Below are positions 11,040 to 24,273 of a DNA stretch of 64,000 bases, in pieces. Both the position numbers and the translations under genes were made by a program. The DNA is from Alternaria dauci. Its lineage: Eukaryota > Ascomycota > Dothideomycetes > Pleosporales > Pleosporaceae. The stretch's first letter is position 1; each line of letters starts with the position of its first letter. The notes beneath the pieces were generated by a model. The model searched no databases. It saw nothing but the letters and a program-made list of their open reading frames with translations, and was not told where the DNA came from. The stretch covers positions 2,046,001-2,110,000 of the forward strand of contig NC_091278.1 in NCBI RefSeq assembly GCF_042100115.1, written 5' to 3'.

Positions 11040-11993
11040 CTATGCTGCAGGGCTGGCGACTGAAGTAGTGAGCGGACCGCTCTCAACGTATGTCCCAGAG
11101 AAGAACCAGTCTTCCGCACCCGTTCCATCGTTACCCTGGCGGGGTAGGCGGAGAACACCAAGATGCCAGTCAGCGCCGTTTGAAGAAGTGCTAGTGGAGA
11201 ATGGTCCAGCAGTCTTGACGAGCGTGCTGTTACCAGTCGAGTGCCAAAAGGTAACCTGGTTGGATGAGAAGTTGATCTCGTAAGCCACGTTGTGCCATTC
11301 GTCGGCCTTGAGCTCGACCTTCCACTTGCTCTGGCCACCCACCATCCACTGCCTATTGTCGAGATTAGTATGGGTTTCTTACTGGATTTTTGTTGCGTGA
11401 TCATCTTACAGGTTGGTGTTGCTAGTGCCAGACTCTCCGTTGACCCATCCGTACTTCAACTCTGTGAAATGGCTCTCGAAGAAACAGATCTGGTGTTCGT
11501 TCGTCGCACTTGGAACGTTGGTAGTGGACCTCTTGATCGAGAAGTGATAATAGACGGTGCCTTTGTTGATAGCGGCTTTTGTCTGAGGGATGAGCTCCGT
11601 CCTCCACATGTCACTGTTCCACTTGGCTGTGTTGTCGATCGTGATTTTGGCACCTTGCTTGCTGCCAGTGTCCCCAGGGTTCTTGTAGTTTGGTGAAAGA
11701 TTTACGTATTTGGTAGTAGCACCTGATCCATGGATGTAGTATTGGTAATCTGGAAGAGGAAGAGGCGAATGTCAGTAGTGTTTGACGTATAGCCTTTATG
11801 TAGTACGTACTGCCCACTTGGTTTGCCCAGGACCATTTGTCCAGATCGGAAGAAGACGTCATCTCGTTGAAGCGGCCATCCCAAAGAATTGTGCCTGCTC
11901 TAATCAGCGACGTGGAATATGCGTGGACAATGCCAACGAACCTGCGGATACGGCACTCACGAGCGCGTTGACGATAGCTGCTTTTCCAAACAT
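11040..11993 (-). CDS. Secreted glycoside hydrolase family 131 beta-glucanase, 262 aa
   Basis: Four exons on the minus strand: 11993-11942, 11894-11811, 11749-11410 and 11352-11040; all introns are short GT-AG. The product starts with a short secretion signal (MFGKAAIVNALVSAVSA). The mature part begins GTILWDGRFNE, the usual GH131 N-terminus. Family blocks follow: an SGAT-like loop, WRTELIPQT, YYHFSIKRS, HQICFFESHFTELKYGW, DEWHNVAYEINF and LGVLRLPRQG. Length matches a single-domain GH131. Known GH131 enzymes (Podospora, Coprinopsis) are broad beta-1,3/1,6 and beta-1,4 glucanases acting outside the cell on plant or fungal wall glucans. There is no CBM1 tail. The family call is strong; the exact bond specificity is not visible. 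Confidence 0.88.
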
Positions 11994-13166
11994 GATGGTG
12001 ATTAGAAGCAAAGAATCTCTGCTTACGGGTACGATGAAGATTGATAGTCGGAGCGTCGAAAGTTGAGGTATCCAAGACTCTATATAAAGATGATCTCCAG
12101 CAAATGCTCAAAGTACCTCGACCCGAAGATGGAGGCAAGGTGTCCGCTTCATGGTTAGAGCGCTGCACATCAATATCCGGGAAACAGCGTATGGCTTGCC
12201 TCTTGCTTTGAACATACTTGACGTGCACTGCGTGACCACTTCTCTCAATCAATCTAATTGTACCCGCCAATCTCTCACATATAGCTGTGGATCTAGTGGC
12301 GGCCAACCGGTCCGGCACACATTGCGCCTTGTCTCACCTCGACGCGGAAATGGCAACCCGGTTCTCGTCACTGCAACAGCGGCACATGGTTCGATGCCGG
12401 CGATCGAAAGCTTCGTAGAAATGAAGAGATGACGGGTTTGTTGGTCGAGGAAGAACGATCTCGCAGGGCGTCGAGATTAAGCTACATTAAGCCGAGGCCT
12501 ACCCCACAATTAGCGCGGGCGTGAAAGCTTAGGGTAGGGAACCTACCAACTCGCTCTGTGGCGGAAAGAGAAAGAGTCGCTGGATACGAGTATCTCATGA
12601 TGAACGAAAACGAGTGCTCCAGGGGATAGTATCGAGTGCGGCGCGCAGTTGCCGAGCGCATGCTTCCCTGGTGATGTCGCAGTTACCGGTACGCCAGCCC
12701 CTCCAGCGTCACCACAAGAAGCCTCGCAATCCCAAGTTTGTAAACTACCACGAAGACACACACACGCTCCATGCTTGTATGGCGAGTAGGACCCAACAGC
12801 AGATTCTTTCATTATGACGCGTGCATACTCTGTCTTCTCTGCCTCGCTACCTAGCGTCGCCACGCAGTCGTTCCGCCGCAGCTTGTACCTACCTGGTAAC
12901 CAGGATGATCTAGGATGGCAGTAGAGTGAAGGGTTAGTTTCAGGTAGGCAGCATCCTGCAACAGTAGTATGGGGAGGAACGCTAGCCCACTTTGGCGCTA
13001 ATACACACTTATTCCTTACTAGCCCCTTGTTCCATCGACTGCACCGCACGATGACTAGGACATCCCACACGGGACAGCTACGCGTTTGAAAAACAATGTG
13101 ACAAGGGACATCACGTCGATCGACGAATAACCACTTGTTCTTAGTATCGTCATTTCATTGCTAACC
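11994..13166. other. Intergenic between divergent genes
   Basis: 1.17 kb between the minus-strand GH131 gene and the plus-strand gene at 13167, so it holds both promoters. Minus-strand open frames here (12543-13070) have no protein-like pattern. No RNA gene seen. Confidence 0.5.
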
Positions 13167-14635
13167 ATGAACGTCGACCGATGCATCGCGCTACACAACG
13201 AGATTTTGCGCCACGGCTGGATTGGCTCAGGTCGCAGCGCAGAGTCTCTCGAATCCTCCTGTCGGAATTGGTTCGATACATTTGGCGACGCAGCTGAAGC
13301 CGTTCGAGCTGACCTTGCACCTGATCTTGTGCAATTTCTTCAACATGCCCGAGTTATCAGCGATCCAGAATCCAAAGTTGATCTATTTTTCTTCTACTGG
13401 GTGCAAAATCTTGCTGAGCCTGAATTCATGTTTGAGCAGGAAGAAGATTGGCCAGAGGAGGGCAGGTTTCTGGTGCTTTACGCTATGAGTAACTTCACAG
13501 GTCACTTCTGTGGGTTAGTGTAAGTTCTGCGGTACCACCATGTGTCTTTTTTTATGCGGAAAAAGCTGATGCGTCGCTGTAGATATGACCAGGAAACACA
13601 CCTTTGCATAATGAGTCCGACTATCTACGATACAGACATGATATTTGAACAAGAAGTTTGGTATCCGTTGGAAGCTGCTTTGGAATTTTGGCTGGCTCAG
13701 ATTCGTAAAGGAAGAATTGCTACTCCGCCACCAGTCCAGCACCGTAATTACGTCCATGAGCGCTTCGATCCATGGGAGTTTATCCCATACAACGAAATCA
13801 TGCTGGAGGAGAACATCGACGCTTTCAATCGCCTTGTAGAATCTATCGAAGCTCGCATGCCTTCAACGGCCGACACCGCAGAAGCTGCGGAGGCTGTAGA
13901 TAGACTTGTCGACAGCAACGTGCTTGAAGCTACGGACCTGCCCCGAAGATTCGCTTACGATTTCCTTCGGCGGGTGCGACGTCCACGCTTCCAAATGATT
14001 GCCCCCGGCCTCGAAGTGCTCAACGATACTGCCTTACTTGACCAGGTAAGTTGTGACTGCACCAAATGCATGTGATAAATACACTGACTTCGCGTCTGAA
14101 CATCTCCAGCCATTCCGCTCTCGTCTCTCTTCCTCTACGTCCGAAATCCCTCCCATCTTGCTTTTCCGCTTCGAGTCAGATTACACTGACGAGACAGTTC
14201 TCAATGCTCGCAACGGCGAGCGCATAGCCCAGCTCTTTCCACAATTCAGCAGCACCACAACGTATCCGGCAGGCCTATACTTGCGCCCGGCTTCTGAGAT
14301 GAAAGTCCGAAGACGAGTGTGTATTTGTTCTGCCCTTTGGTATTGGGGCCAACGGGTATGCCAGGAGGAGCGAGGGGAGCAGGTTTGGTCGAAGGAGAAC
14401 TGGAGAAAATAGTCATGTGGACTTGTATCGTCCAGGTTATCAGCCGCTTGAGAACCACCATGAGCAGAGTCTTGTCGACGTGCTGAAGAGCTGGAGGGGC
14501 ATGGTAGAGAGGGGGGATTGGCAAGTTGATGAGAATGGAGTTGCAGGCGGAATAGATGTGTGGAGAGAGGCCGATAGTGAGGAGAAATGGGAGGCGTATG
14601 TGATCCCGAGGGCTGTGGAGGGAGTGGAGGGGTAG
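13167..14635 (+). CDS. Hypothetical protein with apparent +1 frameshift
   Basis: Three exons: 13167-13519, 13583-14045 and from 14110 (introns 63 and 64 bp, GT-AG). The frame runs cleanly to about 14307 (ending YLRPASEMKV). It then reads on into a different frame, EDECVFVLPFGIGANGYARR, open to the stop at 14635. Skipping one C in the CC at 14307-14308 restores a product of about 446 residues. Without it the protein ends at 14412 with a Trp/Arg-rich tail unlike the rest. The product is acidic and aromatic, with an N-terminal helical part (WFDTFGDAAEAVRADLAPD) and no signal or membrane segment. I do not recognise the family. The frameshift may be a sequencing error, a real inactivating mutation or, less likely, hidden splicing. 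Confidence 0.65.
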
Positions 14636-15068
14636 ATGTACGGTTAAACATATGATGAGATGAGGACTTGGTGGTATCGGTGTTTTGGAACTGGGACTCA
14701 CTGAAGCAGGTTGCAGTTACACTCGCCTGCCATGAACTGTTCTCCGCAATTCCAAATCGAGAGCTTGTCACGACAGAACTCTCTTCTCCACAGTATAGTC
14801 ACTTGATTCTCTCCGAATCATCTGCCAGCCGTGGAGGCAAAGGCACTGGCGATTGACACATGGAGACCATCTTGTGGACTAGCGTAGATGTGGAGAAGAA
14901 GGCAAATGGCGCTAACCGCATGTGGGATAGTCTTGGCAGTCGCGCGGTGCTCAACGCGCCTGCGCCAAAGATTCCAGACATCAACGCCAGCTTTCCGCGC
15001 CTGCTGCATCACCACCACCCCAAGCGCATCGACCGACGCGGCGCCTCTGTCGCATTACCTCAGCAACC
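14636..15068. other. Intergenic / ssr4 leader
   Basis: 433 bp. AT-mixed 3' flank of the previous gene, then the leader of the Ssr4 gene. No gene seen. Confidence 0.5.
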
Positions 15069-17165
15069 ATGTATGGCATGAATCAAGGCTACGGGCATGC
15101 GCCCGACCCGAGTGCGCAGGTGCCGAACCACCTGCTTGCCCATGTGCACCTGATATCCTCGTACCGCTTCCCGACTCTCCCGGGCCTTCAAGCTCCCCAG
15201 GCCCTCGAGTACCTGATCAAAGGCCCGCAGATTGTGCGCGACACGTCGCCCGTCGCGTGGACCTTCCTCTCAGCACCTCCCCAAGATGGCACTGTCATCC
15301 TCACATGGCAGCCCCCGCGCATGGGCACCATGTTCGCTTCGGACGGCATGGTATGGGCTGATGCCGAAACCGCATATGACATGAACATACGCGGATATGT
15401 ACGTTTCCAGAAGACACGGGTCCCGCGTCAATGGCCTAACATGACATAGACTCTCCAGGTCCTTGTCCACAACAGCGGATACCACTACCCTCACGAACCA
15501 TACGCCATGCACGCGCGCCACCGCTATCGAATCGCTGCAGGCCCGGGCACCATCGATCCCAATCTCTGGCTTGTCCACTACAAGCCGGCAGACCCCCAGA
15601 GCAGAATGCCTGCCTCTCAAATACCCATTCCTCGAGAAGTTCAGGCCCAGTTGCAGATGCGCGCTCAATTACAGCAAGCCGGGCCGTTGATGCGCAAGGA
15701 GTTCATGCTGGTCGACCAAGCCAACTGGCCAAAAGTAGAATTTGGACAGCAGGCCATGAGAGGCCCGCAGCCCTACTACAACCCCATGCAACCAGGCCGA
15801 CCGTATCCTGCGCAACCTCCGCCAGCCAAACGCCAACGTCTGCCCACTCAGCCTCAACCTCGCCAACCCGTGGCAGGCCCGCTAGCACCCGACAATTCAC
15901 TTGAAGAAGAAGAGAATGCGACACAAGATGCCTTTGACTTCCTCACTCCGCGCGAGATAAGCTTGTCGCGTTACAAGCAGCACCACGAGTGGATGGAGGA
16001 GATCTTCTCGTCACCTTACGCTGTTGGCAAGATTGCGCCCATCGATCTAGGTCTGGGCCTCATGGGCGAGCTCGCCCCGCTTACTGCAGGCATTCTGGAC
16101 GTTCCTGGAGCGGAAAATGTGGAGCCAGGCAAAGAGAACTACCAGGTCAAGAACTACTACAAGCTCGACGCCGAACAACTCAAGGACTTTGAGAAGCGCG
16201 TAGCAGAGTACACAAAGAACGAGCAGGCCGAGATTGACAAGATGAAGGCCGAACATGCGAAGAAGGTGGCACAATTGAAGCGTACCCGAACGTACATCAA
16301 GGCCGAACGACGACTACGAGACCTTTCCCGCTCTACCGAGAGCGACGGCGAGGACGCGAACCCGGTCGAAGGAGTCGTACAAGAGTTGGAGAGGTCGCTG
16401 GGAGTTACGTTTGATGCGAAGAAGGCGGTTGTCTGCGTAGACAAGGGTGGGTTCATTGAGCCGCAAGCGCCCTCTCCTCCAAAGGCGCAGATGAATGGCA
16501 ATGGGGCTCAGCAGGAAGCAAACGGAGCATCGAATGGCATGAACAACCAAGGAACTATGGAGGAGAACTCTGCCGCAGGTCTGCTGGATCAGTACGGATC
16601 AGGATCACTGAACGGTACACCTATTGGCAATATGTCACTACCCAGGTTATCACAGCCGCCGAGTCAATCGCAGTCTGCCACCGGTACACCCAATGCGCCA
16701 CACGGTAACATGAACCAAACATCCACATTCGATCAGCAAGACACAAGTCTTGACGTGGGAGCTGACCTCCTCGATTTGGACGTAGAAATGTCCGGCATGG
16801 CCGGTGCAGGAGACAAGACCGAAGACTGGACGATGAACGACCAATCTGGCAATGCACAACAGTCGACTGGCAACGTCCAACAACCCAACATGAATAACGA
16901 CAACAACAACAACAACAGCAATCAGCGCACAAACAACGTCGGCGGCATGTCCTCGTCCAACATTGAAGCTGACGCAGGCAGCATGTTCGACACAGCCGAC
17001 TTTGGTAGTTTCGACAACATTGACAGTGCAGGAGATGCTTTGGCGGATTATGGACACGACGACAACTTGGGTCTGGATCTCGTTGATGATTCAGCTTTTG
17101 GTGACGCGTTCCATGCGACGGAAATGCACCATGACGAGGCTGGGGAAGGGGACCAAAATGTGTAG
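15069..17165 (+). CDS. ssr4: SWI/SNF and RSC chromatin remodelling subunit Ssr4, 681 aa
   Basis: Two exons, 15069-15398 and 15450-17165, with a 51-bp intron (GTACGT...ACATAG). Residues about 15-165 match the fungal Ssr4 N-terminal domain (formerly DUF1750): LLAHVHLISSYRFPTLPG, VARDTSP-type VRDTSPVAWTFL, TVILTWQPPR, FASDGMVWADAE, then across the splice GYTLQVLVHNSGYHYP and DPNLWLVHY. The middle is Pro/Gln-rich, then a conserved-looking block (REISLSRYKQHHEWMEEIF) and a coiled-coil-like Lys/Glu stretch (about 340-400). The C-terminal 200 residues are Asn/Gln/Ser/Gly-rich with a run of Asn. In S. pombe Ssr4 is shared by both remodelling complexes and acts in the nucleus. The family call is firm from motif order. 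Confidence 0.92.
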
Positions 17166-19187
17166 TATGCAGGTCTGGATCTGGAACTCGATGACCTGGA
17201 CATGGATTGATTGTCGCTCTGAACAAGGGTTCGGGGCTTCTCATCATTCTTTCTTGGTCTGTACTATTACGTTTTGTTTGTATGACTGGGAGTCGAGGGC
17301 GTTGACCATGTCAATGGTTTACAACGAGTGTCTATTTTTTGTTTCGTAAAAGAAATGTTTAGGGAGACCTGGTCCTTGTAGTTTCTATGGTTGCATTCGT
17401 GGCGTCAGACATGTTCAAACCCGAATAGGAAGATGTTGCAACTATGCCCAGTCACTCAGCGATTAAGGTTGTGGAAGTGTCTCGCAATATGGCGATGTCA
17501 ATGTTCCGACTAACGTGGTGTACACCTTGTTCCTCTTGGTGCTCATGCTCGTGGAAGACCGACGAACTGCGCAGTATGGATGAGACTATTGTCGGAACAT
17601 ATCTGCGGGAGATGTTACATTGGTTGCAAGACCCTCCATTCCTCGGGAACTGCAACCATGCATCGCAACCTCTGCTAACCAGATTGTACCAGGGCAATGA
17701 CAATACTATCACTCCGGAGAACGCTCCAGAATTCTCGCTTGAGGTATCGTGCGCGAAGATAACGCCCGACGACTGCGAGCACGCTACCTAAAGTCCTCAG
17801 TAGCGGATTTGAGCAGCTGCGGCATGCTACGATGGGCAAGGCGGGCAGAGTAAAATGACAATGGCGTTGATGGCGCATCTCGAATTCTGAGTCAGGCTTA
17901 GTAACCTTTGAGTTCGGACGAGGCGTGGTAGTGGAAATGTGTTCTTCCTGATTGCGTAGGTTTCTCAAGAACCCTGGCTCAGCTGGTTTTACCCCAGAGT
18001 CCCAGACACACATCGCCGACACCATGTGCGATTAAGCATTGGCAACGTTCCGAATGCCATGATGGACAAGACATGTGCTGCCGCCCATTTTGAAACGCCA
18101 ATCTATCGCAAACTCGAGACCTGGCAAATTACCATGCGTTTCGGCAACCCCTGACTTGACTCAGGGGGGTGCTGTCTCGGTTAAAGCGGCCCTCCACGTC
18201 AGCATGCCAAGACAGCGAGACGTTCCTCCGCGTGCTTGATTCCACGAGGCGTAGGCTAGTGCGACGCGCCCATGTGGCGATGAATGGTCTTTCGGTATCG
18301 TCATCCGACTACGCGGGCATTACGATTACCGTCCTTCGTGATGCCCGTATCGTGGTTCGTGACTGCAGGCTGATGCCGATGTCGTATCCAGAGTGTTTAG
18401 AGAGGAACTGGTTACGAAAAATGTTGAGACCCGCCAATTCCTGCCGTGATGGCTGTGACACAACCCGGGGGAGGGGCGGGGGATTTCAGTTTTAAGGAAC
18501 CATGGTCAGGAGAGCGCTACGCGATGGAGTTGTGGTAAACGCCAGATGAGCAGCCTCGGAGTCGTTTAGCGCAAGATGCACCATTTCCCTTCTTGCTCCA
18601 TCTGCCCGGGCACGCGACATGAGCACCAACCTCGTAGTGGCTCAGGGTTGATCTGCTTGGTAGAGTCCTGCCATTACAGTCAAGCATTTCCTGGGGGTTT
18701 GAGCCGCGCCCGCAAACCACTGAGGGCGTGGGAAGGGAGAGTGCTAAACCGACCTTCCCGATAGTCTCTCGGCATTATCCAAGCGTGTGCCATGTGCCCA
18801 GTGAGTCGCGTCTATCTGCAGGGCGCGCGTTCCTGAAAAGATGTAGCCCCCACCGGTGTGGGCCGGGGTCGTCAAGCCCATGGGCCAACTGCGGGTTTAC
18901 ATTTACACTTTGCTTCTGTCCTTCTGCTCCCCTCTTTACCGTTGTTGACCTTGGCCTTTTTGCTGCAGGCGATTTATCATTACGAGCGCCGTCTTTCTTT
19001 GTTTTCTTGGTACGTGTCTTTGTCGGGATTCGGCACCATCCAAATACGAAGCCACCTGGGCACTGCATCAGCAAACCATTCGAAGCCACGGCAGCGCGCC
19101 TGGTCACACTATAGATCTAAGATTCTCACATTCCTTGAATAGTAGACTTTTCTTTGGTTTTTTGCACAATTCTTCCATACTGACACA
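17166..19187. other. Long intergenic region
   Basis: About 2 kb. The only ATG-started frame of note is 17444-17791 plus (115 residues, Cys/Trp-rich, no family pattern), which I do not call. From 18900 on the sequence is CT-rich and reads as promoter and leader of the acyltransferase gene. Confidence 0.45.
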
Positions 19188-20634
19188 ATGCCTCCTCGCG
19201 ACGCCAACTGGATAGATGTAAGTCGTTCTCGCTGCCACCACCCCATCTGTGAGAGTTGCGGCTAACAGTCTGTCCTATAGGGCCTCAGAGGTATCGCTTC
19301 CTTCATGGTGGTATGCGGTCACTTGTGTACTGCCTTTGTACCATGGCTACACCAGCCAGCCCACGACCCCAAAACCGCGCCGCACCTCTTCCAACTACCC
19401 TTCTTTCGTCTCGCCGTCGGAGGCCGCAGCGCCGTCGCCTTGTTCTTCCTCGTAACCGGATACGTCAATTCGATTGGACCGATTTCCAAGTCGCGTCAGG
19501 GAAACCACGATGCAGCGTTCCACGGCATTGCACGAAGCGCGCTCGCGCGCTCAGGAAGGCTGATTCTCCCCACCATGGCTGCGACAGTCGTTACGTGGTT
19601 CATGGCGAACACGAACGCATACCACATGACCAAGCACGTCGATGCGCAGTGGATACGACAAGGTTGGCACCGACAGGAGCCTTCATTGTGGATGGCCCTC
19701 AAGTCGCTCTTCAAGGCGCAGACGCAGACGTGGACAACAGGCTGGGACGAGTACGATGGCACACAATGGACACTGCATTTGTTCTTGGAGGGCGCGTTCT
19801 TGGTGTACACGACCATGCTTGCTACAATTCTGGTCCGACCGAAAGCACGATTCATCGTGTACGCAGTCATGTACGCCTACTTCTGGCAAGTTGGCAAAGG
19901 TGTGTATATCTCGAACCGGTTGGGGAGCAGCGCAATTACTAACCATGGCAGACCTTACAGTTGGCTCCATCAAAGGCCTCAACATCGTCACAGGCATGTT
20001 CGTAGCCGAGTTACACAACCACTACAAGGACGCCGCCACTTCTGTCCTGCCCGCCCCCATCCCCGCACTCATGATAATCTGCGGCATGTTCATGGCAGGA
20101 TTTCCCCAAGACTCGGCCAACAACACACGCTGGTCGCACACAATGGCAACAATCATGCACAGCCTGACAGCCGAAAAGACTGATATCCGACGATACTGGG
20201 ACCACCTCGGCGCTGCATTCGTCCTCCTCGGAATCTTCTTCTCGCGAAACGCCCGTAAACTCCTCACCTCCCCTGTTTTCAACTTCCTCGGTCGCGTCAG
20301 TTTCCCTGTATACTTGCTGCACAACACGTTCATCAAGTCCGTGCTTACCTGGATGATCTACCTACCTTCCGCAATGAACCCGCCCAAGAACGAAAAGGGA
20401 GAGCAACAGGACCTCCAGCGTGGATCGACGACACACATCCTCATTGCCATTGCCGTTTTCTACTACATCCTTTACCGGAGTGCAGCACTCTGGGTCAAGC
20501 ACATTGACCCGATATTCGCCAACATGGTCAACGCAGCCACGAAATGGGCTTGTGGCGAGCCACAGCAGAAGGAAAGTCGCCCGATACTAGGAAACGGGAA
20601 CGGGACGACTGACAAGAGCGTCCTTCCTTCGTAA
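19188..20634 (+). CDS. Membrane acyltransferase, acyltransferase-3 family, 443 aa
   Basis: Three exons: 19188-19217, 19281-19899 and 19952-20634 (introns 63 and 52 bp). The first coding exon is only ten codons. The protein starts the family pattern at once: DGLRGIASFMVVCGHL spans the first splice site, with the His expected in the acyl-transfer site. Further family features are VGGRSAVALFFLVTGYV, FHGIARSALARSGRLILPT, the EGAFLVYT helix, and near the C-terminus FNFLGRVSFPVYLLHNTF. About ten hydrophobic segments make it a polytopic membrane protein. The family moves acyl groups onto sugars, sterols or secondary metabolites. No biosynthetic genes lie nearby, so the substrate is unknown. Confidence 0.88.
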
Positions 20635-23049
20635 AGCAGACATCCTGCTATTCTTTTTCACTCCATTCTTGTTGATCACTTTCGGAGCTGGAGCTTCTCC
20701 TATCACTATATCCGATTTTAGTTTTGTATCATCTCATATGTTGTCATACGCATCTTCCATATTGCATGTGTTGTGTTTTTGAGCGAGCGACCATGGCATG
20801 CCAGCTTGGACGTTTTGGATTATTCAGAGTGACATGTATGTGCTGTAAGAGTATTTTGAAAGGGTCGAGGAATAAGACAAATACTTTTGTAGACGAAATG
20901 AACACATGAAACCTCATTTTGGACTCGGTATGCCTCTCGAGGCTTCTTTTTGGTGTGTTCGAAATCACTCAGTATCCGCCACATGGCCGTGCTGCCCCAT
21001 GTTTTTGGAAATCAAGATCACATGGTAAATACCTTGTATCGTCAATCGCAGCTGTCTTGAATCAAAAGCAACACAAGTCTCCGCCAGAACATGTTCTGGA
21101 TCCATGGCGCTTTTGGTGCCATAAAAGTACAACTTTGCGTTTTTTTCGGTCTTCCACGTTACTGCAGAAGTGATTTGAAGAAGAAGAGAAGGGCCAGGGA
21201 GGGGTTTATGTATACTTAGTAGTTGACGCTAACACGTTTTTGTGCTGGCGCCGAAGAGGTCAGATGGAGCGTGTCATGCTTCAACCCTTGAGAGGCATAC
21301 CCTGAGCGGAGAGGCATGGATTTGACGACGACAAGGGGTGTATGGAGTAGTGATAAGTATATGTATATTGTGATGTACCCGATACGTCGCCTTGATTACT
21401 CCGCTGTCGCCTTGTCCGTATTCTGTAGATACATCCTTGGTACCTGATAAAAAGGCATTACTTGGGGCGACTTCAAGCTGTATGCGGTAAATCGAAGTCA
21501 TACCAAAGTCCTAGGTGTCGAATCATTGCACTAAAAAGGTCTTCAAGTAGGCCAGATAAATGACCCATCGGCGCTTAAGTACCTGGAAAGCCATGTGTGG
21601 CGCGGTAACAGGACCATGGCACAGGGTTGCGGCGCGGTAGTCGAACAGTATATATAGACCGTGTTGACCGTGCCTCTTCAGGGCGAGCAAAGACGCGACC
21701 ACAAAATAGACCAGCAACAAGGTCTTGCCCTGGAACAACTACTTTGCAATGGGTCCAATAGAGTTAGAATAAGACGCCAAAGAGAAACTGTCTGATTGAC
21801 GGCCTGAACGGGCTGTGCATCGCTATGGCACCAATACCTACTGCGCGCTGAGAGAATTGTTGCTCACCGGCGGACCGTAAAGAGATCCAGACCAACGATA
21901 ACGAGTACGCGGGGTTTAACGATGGTTGCCAGCGATATAATGGCGCAGCCAAATACCTCACGAGCGATACATTGACCGGTGCGGACCCGAGTATGAACGT
22001 ACGGAATGCGATAAGGACAAGCGCCGAGGACATACGCCGAGTATGCAGTACCGCCGTGGCGTCTCGTTTGTGGGATAGACAGTTAGCGACTCAAATAATG
22101 AAGCGACTCAAAAGACAAAAGAGGTTGTTTGCGACTGTGCCGTGAAGAACAAATGGCCTCCACCAACTCCAACTGCGATGCCTTACGACGCTTCTGTGCC
22201 AGCGCGCCTACATGTCGGAAATAACTCACGTCGGAAAAGCACCACTTCACCAGCCTTGTTAAGGCCTCTCCGACCAACCCATATTGACCATATCCGCAGC
22301 CGAGCATTCGCCACGAACATCCACCTACAGGGCTGAAAACTGTGCCCGGGGGTCAACACACACGTTGCCCGATCCATGAGGCGCGTGATATTGCCGAGAT
22401 GGCTGAATTGGGTGCCTTGCCGAACGGCCAAATCGCTGACGTCGGACATCTTGGGTATGCGCTCTGTATGGCCCGTTTACATACATCGAGTGTGCCTTGA
22501 GGGTGATTTGCACGTCACGAGTAGACCGGTAGGGTGTGCACTGGGCTTGGGTCCCGACTTAGCCGAGTGTGGGAAGCCTTGGACATGGTGTTGTGTGTGA
22601 CATGAGTTCTCGAATGATTGTGCGCAACAAACTTCGGAATGCGCGCTGCGAATGTGGACGGTTAGTCGGAGTGGAACTGGCTGTCACTGGATGTAGAGAA
22701 GCCTGGTGAGCCTTGTATTAGACAATAATGGAATGCGCACCCCTTCCTGTCAGCAACACTCTTTGCTCGTTGCTTGCAGTGGTGAGATCAGTTGCGTGGC
22801 ACAGCCCCAAGAGGTGGCCAGACGCTAGCGCACAAGGGCCAGGGATCGAGCTAAGCTAGCTTCCCCGCTCCAAGATGCATGGTCCTGTGAATGTGCGGCT
22901 GCTGTAGTGCATATAAGTCAACCACACCCCGATGCCTGTAAACAATGTCACACACGTATCCTCCTACGATCGCCGAGTCTACATCTTCTTCATCGAGGCC
23001 TATTCTATACGATAGCAGTACTACTAACGAACAACTTGCCACCGCGACT
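20635..23049. other. Long intergenic region
   Basis: 2.4 kb without a supportable gene. Scattered short frames on both strands lack family pattern. A CCTAGG palindrome lies near 21508. The last 150 bases are the stomatin leader; an in-frame ATG at 22945 gives an alternative start for that gene. Confidence 0.45.
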
Positions 23050-24273
23050 ATGAGCGACGTCAATGGAAAGGCACCTGTCAACGGTGGTAGCAATGGAGTA
23101 CCGCGTCTTGATGAGCCGATTGTCAAAGTCCAGCCACCGCGACGAGAGGATCTCCAGCCCAGCTACGCAAAGGTTCTTCAGCCTGATGATGCCGATGCTG
23201 ATACGAATGGATGGTACGGTGGTATGGTAAGTCGAGTAGGCGTCTTTTATCCTATGTGCCATTCTCACATACGTAGATCAACACCTTGGGAGGCTGTATC
23301 GGTACTCTCGGTGCCATTCCATGCTGCTTCGTCTGCCCCAACCCTTACAAGCCAGTCAACCAAGGAAACGTTGGCCTCGTCACCAAGTTCGGTCGATTCG
23401 CTCGTGCCGTCGATCCTGGTCTCGTTTACGTTAACCCACTATCCGAGCAGCTCGTCCAAGTCGACATCAAGATTCAGATTGTCGAAGTCCCCAAGCAAGT
23501 CTGCATGACCAAGGACAACGTTTCCTTGCAATTGACATCTGTCATCTACTACCGCATTACTTCGCCGCACAAGGCCGCTTTCTCCATTTCCAACATCCGC
23601 CAGGCGCTCGTTGAGCGTACGCAGACGACACTTCGCCATGTTGTTGGTGCACGTGTGCTTCAGGATGTGATTGAGCGTCGTGAGGAGATTGCCCAGTCAA
23701 TCCGAGAGATTATCGAGGAGACGGCTCTTGGATGGGGTGTCGAGGTTGAGTCCATGCTTGTCAAGGACATCATCTTTAGCCAGGATCTCCAGGATTCGCT
23801 CTCTATGGCTGCGCAGAGCAAGCGTACCGGAGAAGCCAAGGTCATTGCTGCTCGCGCCGAGGTCGAGGCCGCTAAGTTGATGAGGTTAGTTCTGAATGTA
23901 CAAACTGCTTGTAAGACATATACTGACGCCCGAGCGTAGACAGGCAGCCGATATCTTAAGCAGTGCGCCCGCCATGCAGATCAGGTACCTCGAAGCCATG
24001 CAAGCCATGGCCAAGAGTGCTAACAGCAAAGTCATCTTTTTGCCAGGTCAGTCTTCCTCCGTTGACCATATATAAAACATGTATTGACTTGGTAAAGCAC
24101 AAAATCAAACCGTCCAAAGCGCCCTCGCCCAGGCCGACTCCGTCGGCGAAGGCCCAAGTTCCCACGGCGTCAGTAACCCAATGGGCGTTCAGAGTTCCGC
24201 AGCACAGGAGTACGGCGGTAACAACCATGGCTTCCAGAGCGCTATCAACTCGCATGTCATTGAGAACATGTAA
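23050..24273 (+). CDS. Stomatin / band 7 (SPFH) family protein, 355 aa
   Basis: Four exons: 23050-23226, 23277-23884, 23940-24046 and 24098-24273 (introns 50, 55 and 51 bp). After a 60-residue polar head comes a Cys-rich hydrophobic hairpin segment (GCIGTLGAIPCCFVCPNPY), where stomatins insert in the membrane and are acylated. The SPFH domain follows: VGLVTKFGRFARAVDPGL, VPKQVCMTKDNVSLQLTSV, YYRITSPHKAAFSI, RQALVERTQTTLRHVVGA, and the coiled-coil SKRTGEAKVIAARAEVEAAK. Then a conserved tail (RYLEAMQAMAKSANSKVIFL) and a Ser/Gln/Asn-rich end. Stomatins scaffold lipid microdomains and regulate channels at plasma membrane or mitochondria. I chose the ATG at 23050; the upstream in-frame ATG at 22945 would add 35 low-complexity residues. 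Confidence 0.9.

Noticed and set aside
14319..14364. Possible 46-bp intron to fix the frameshift in the gene at 13167
   Set aside because: Restores the frame but has a poor donor (GTGTAT), would be very short, and removes the conserved-looking VFVLPFGIGANGYA stretch.
17444..17791. 115-codon plus-strand frame after ssr4
   Set aside because: ATG-started but Cys/Trp-rich with no family pattern; probably chance.
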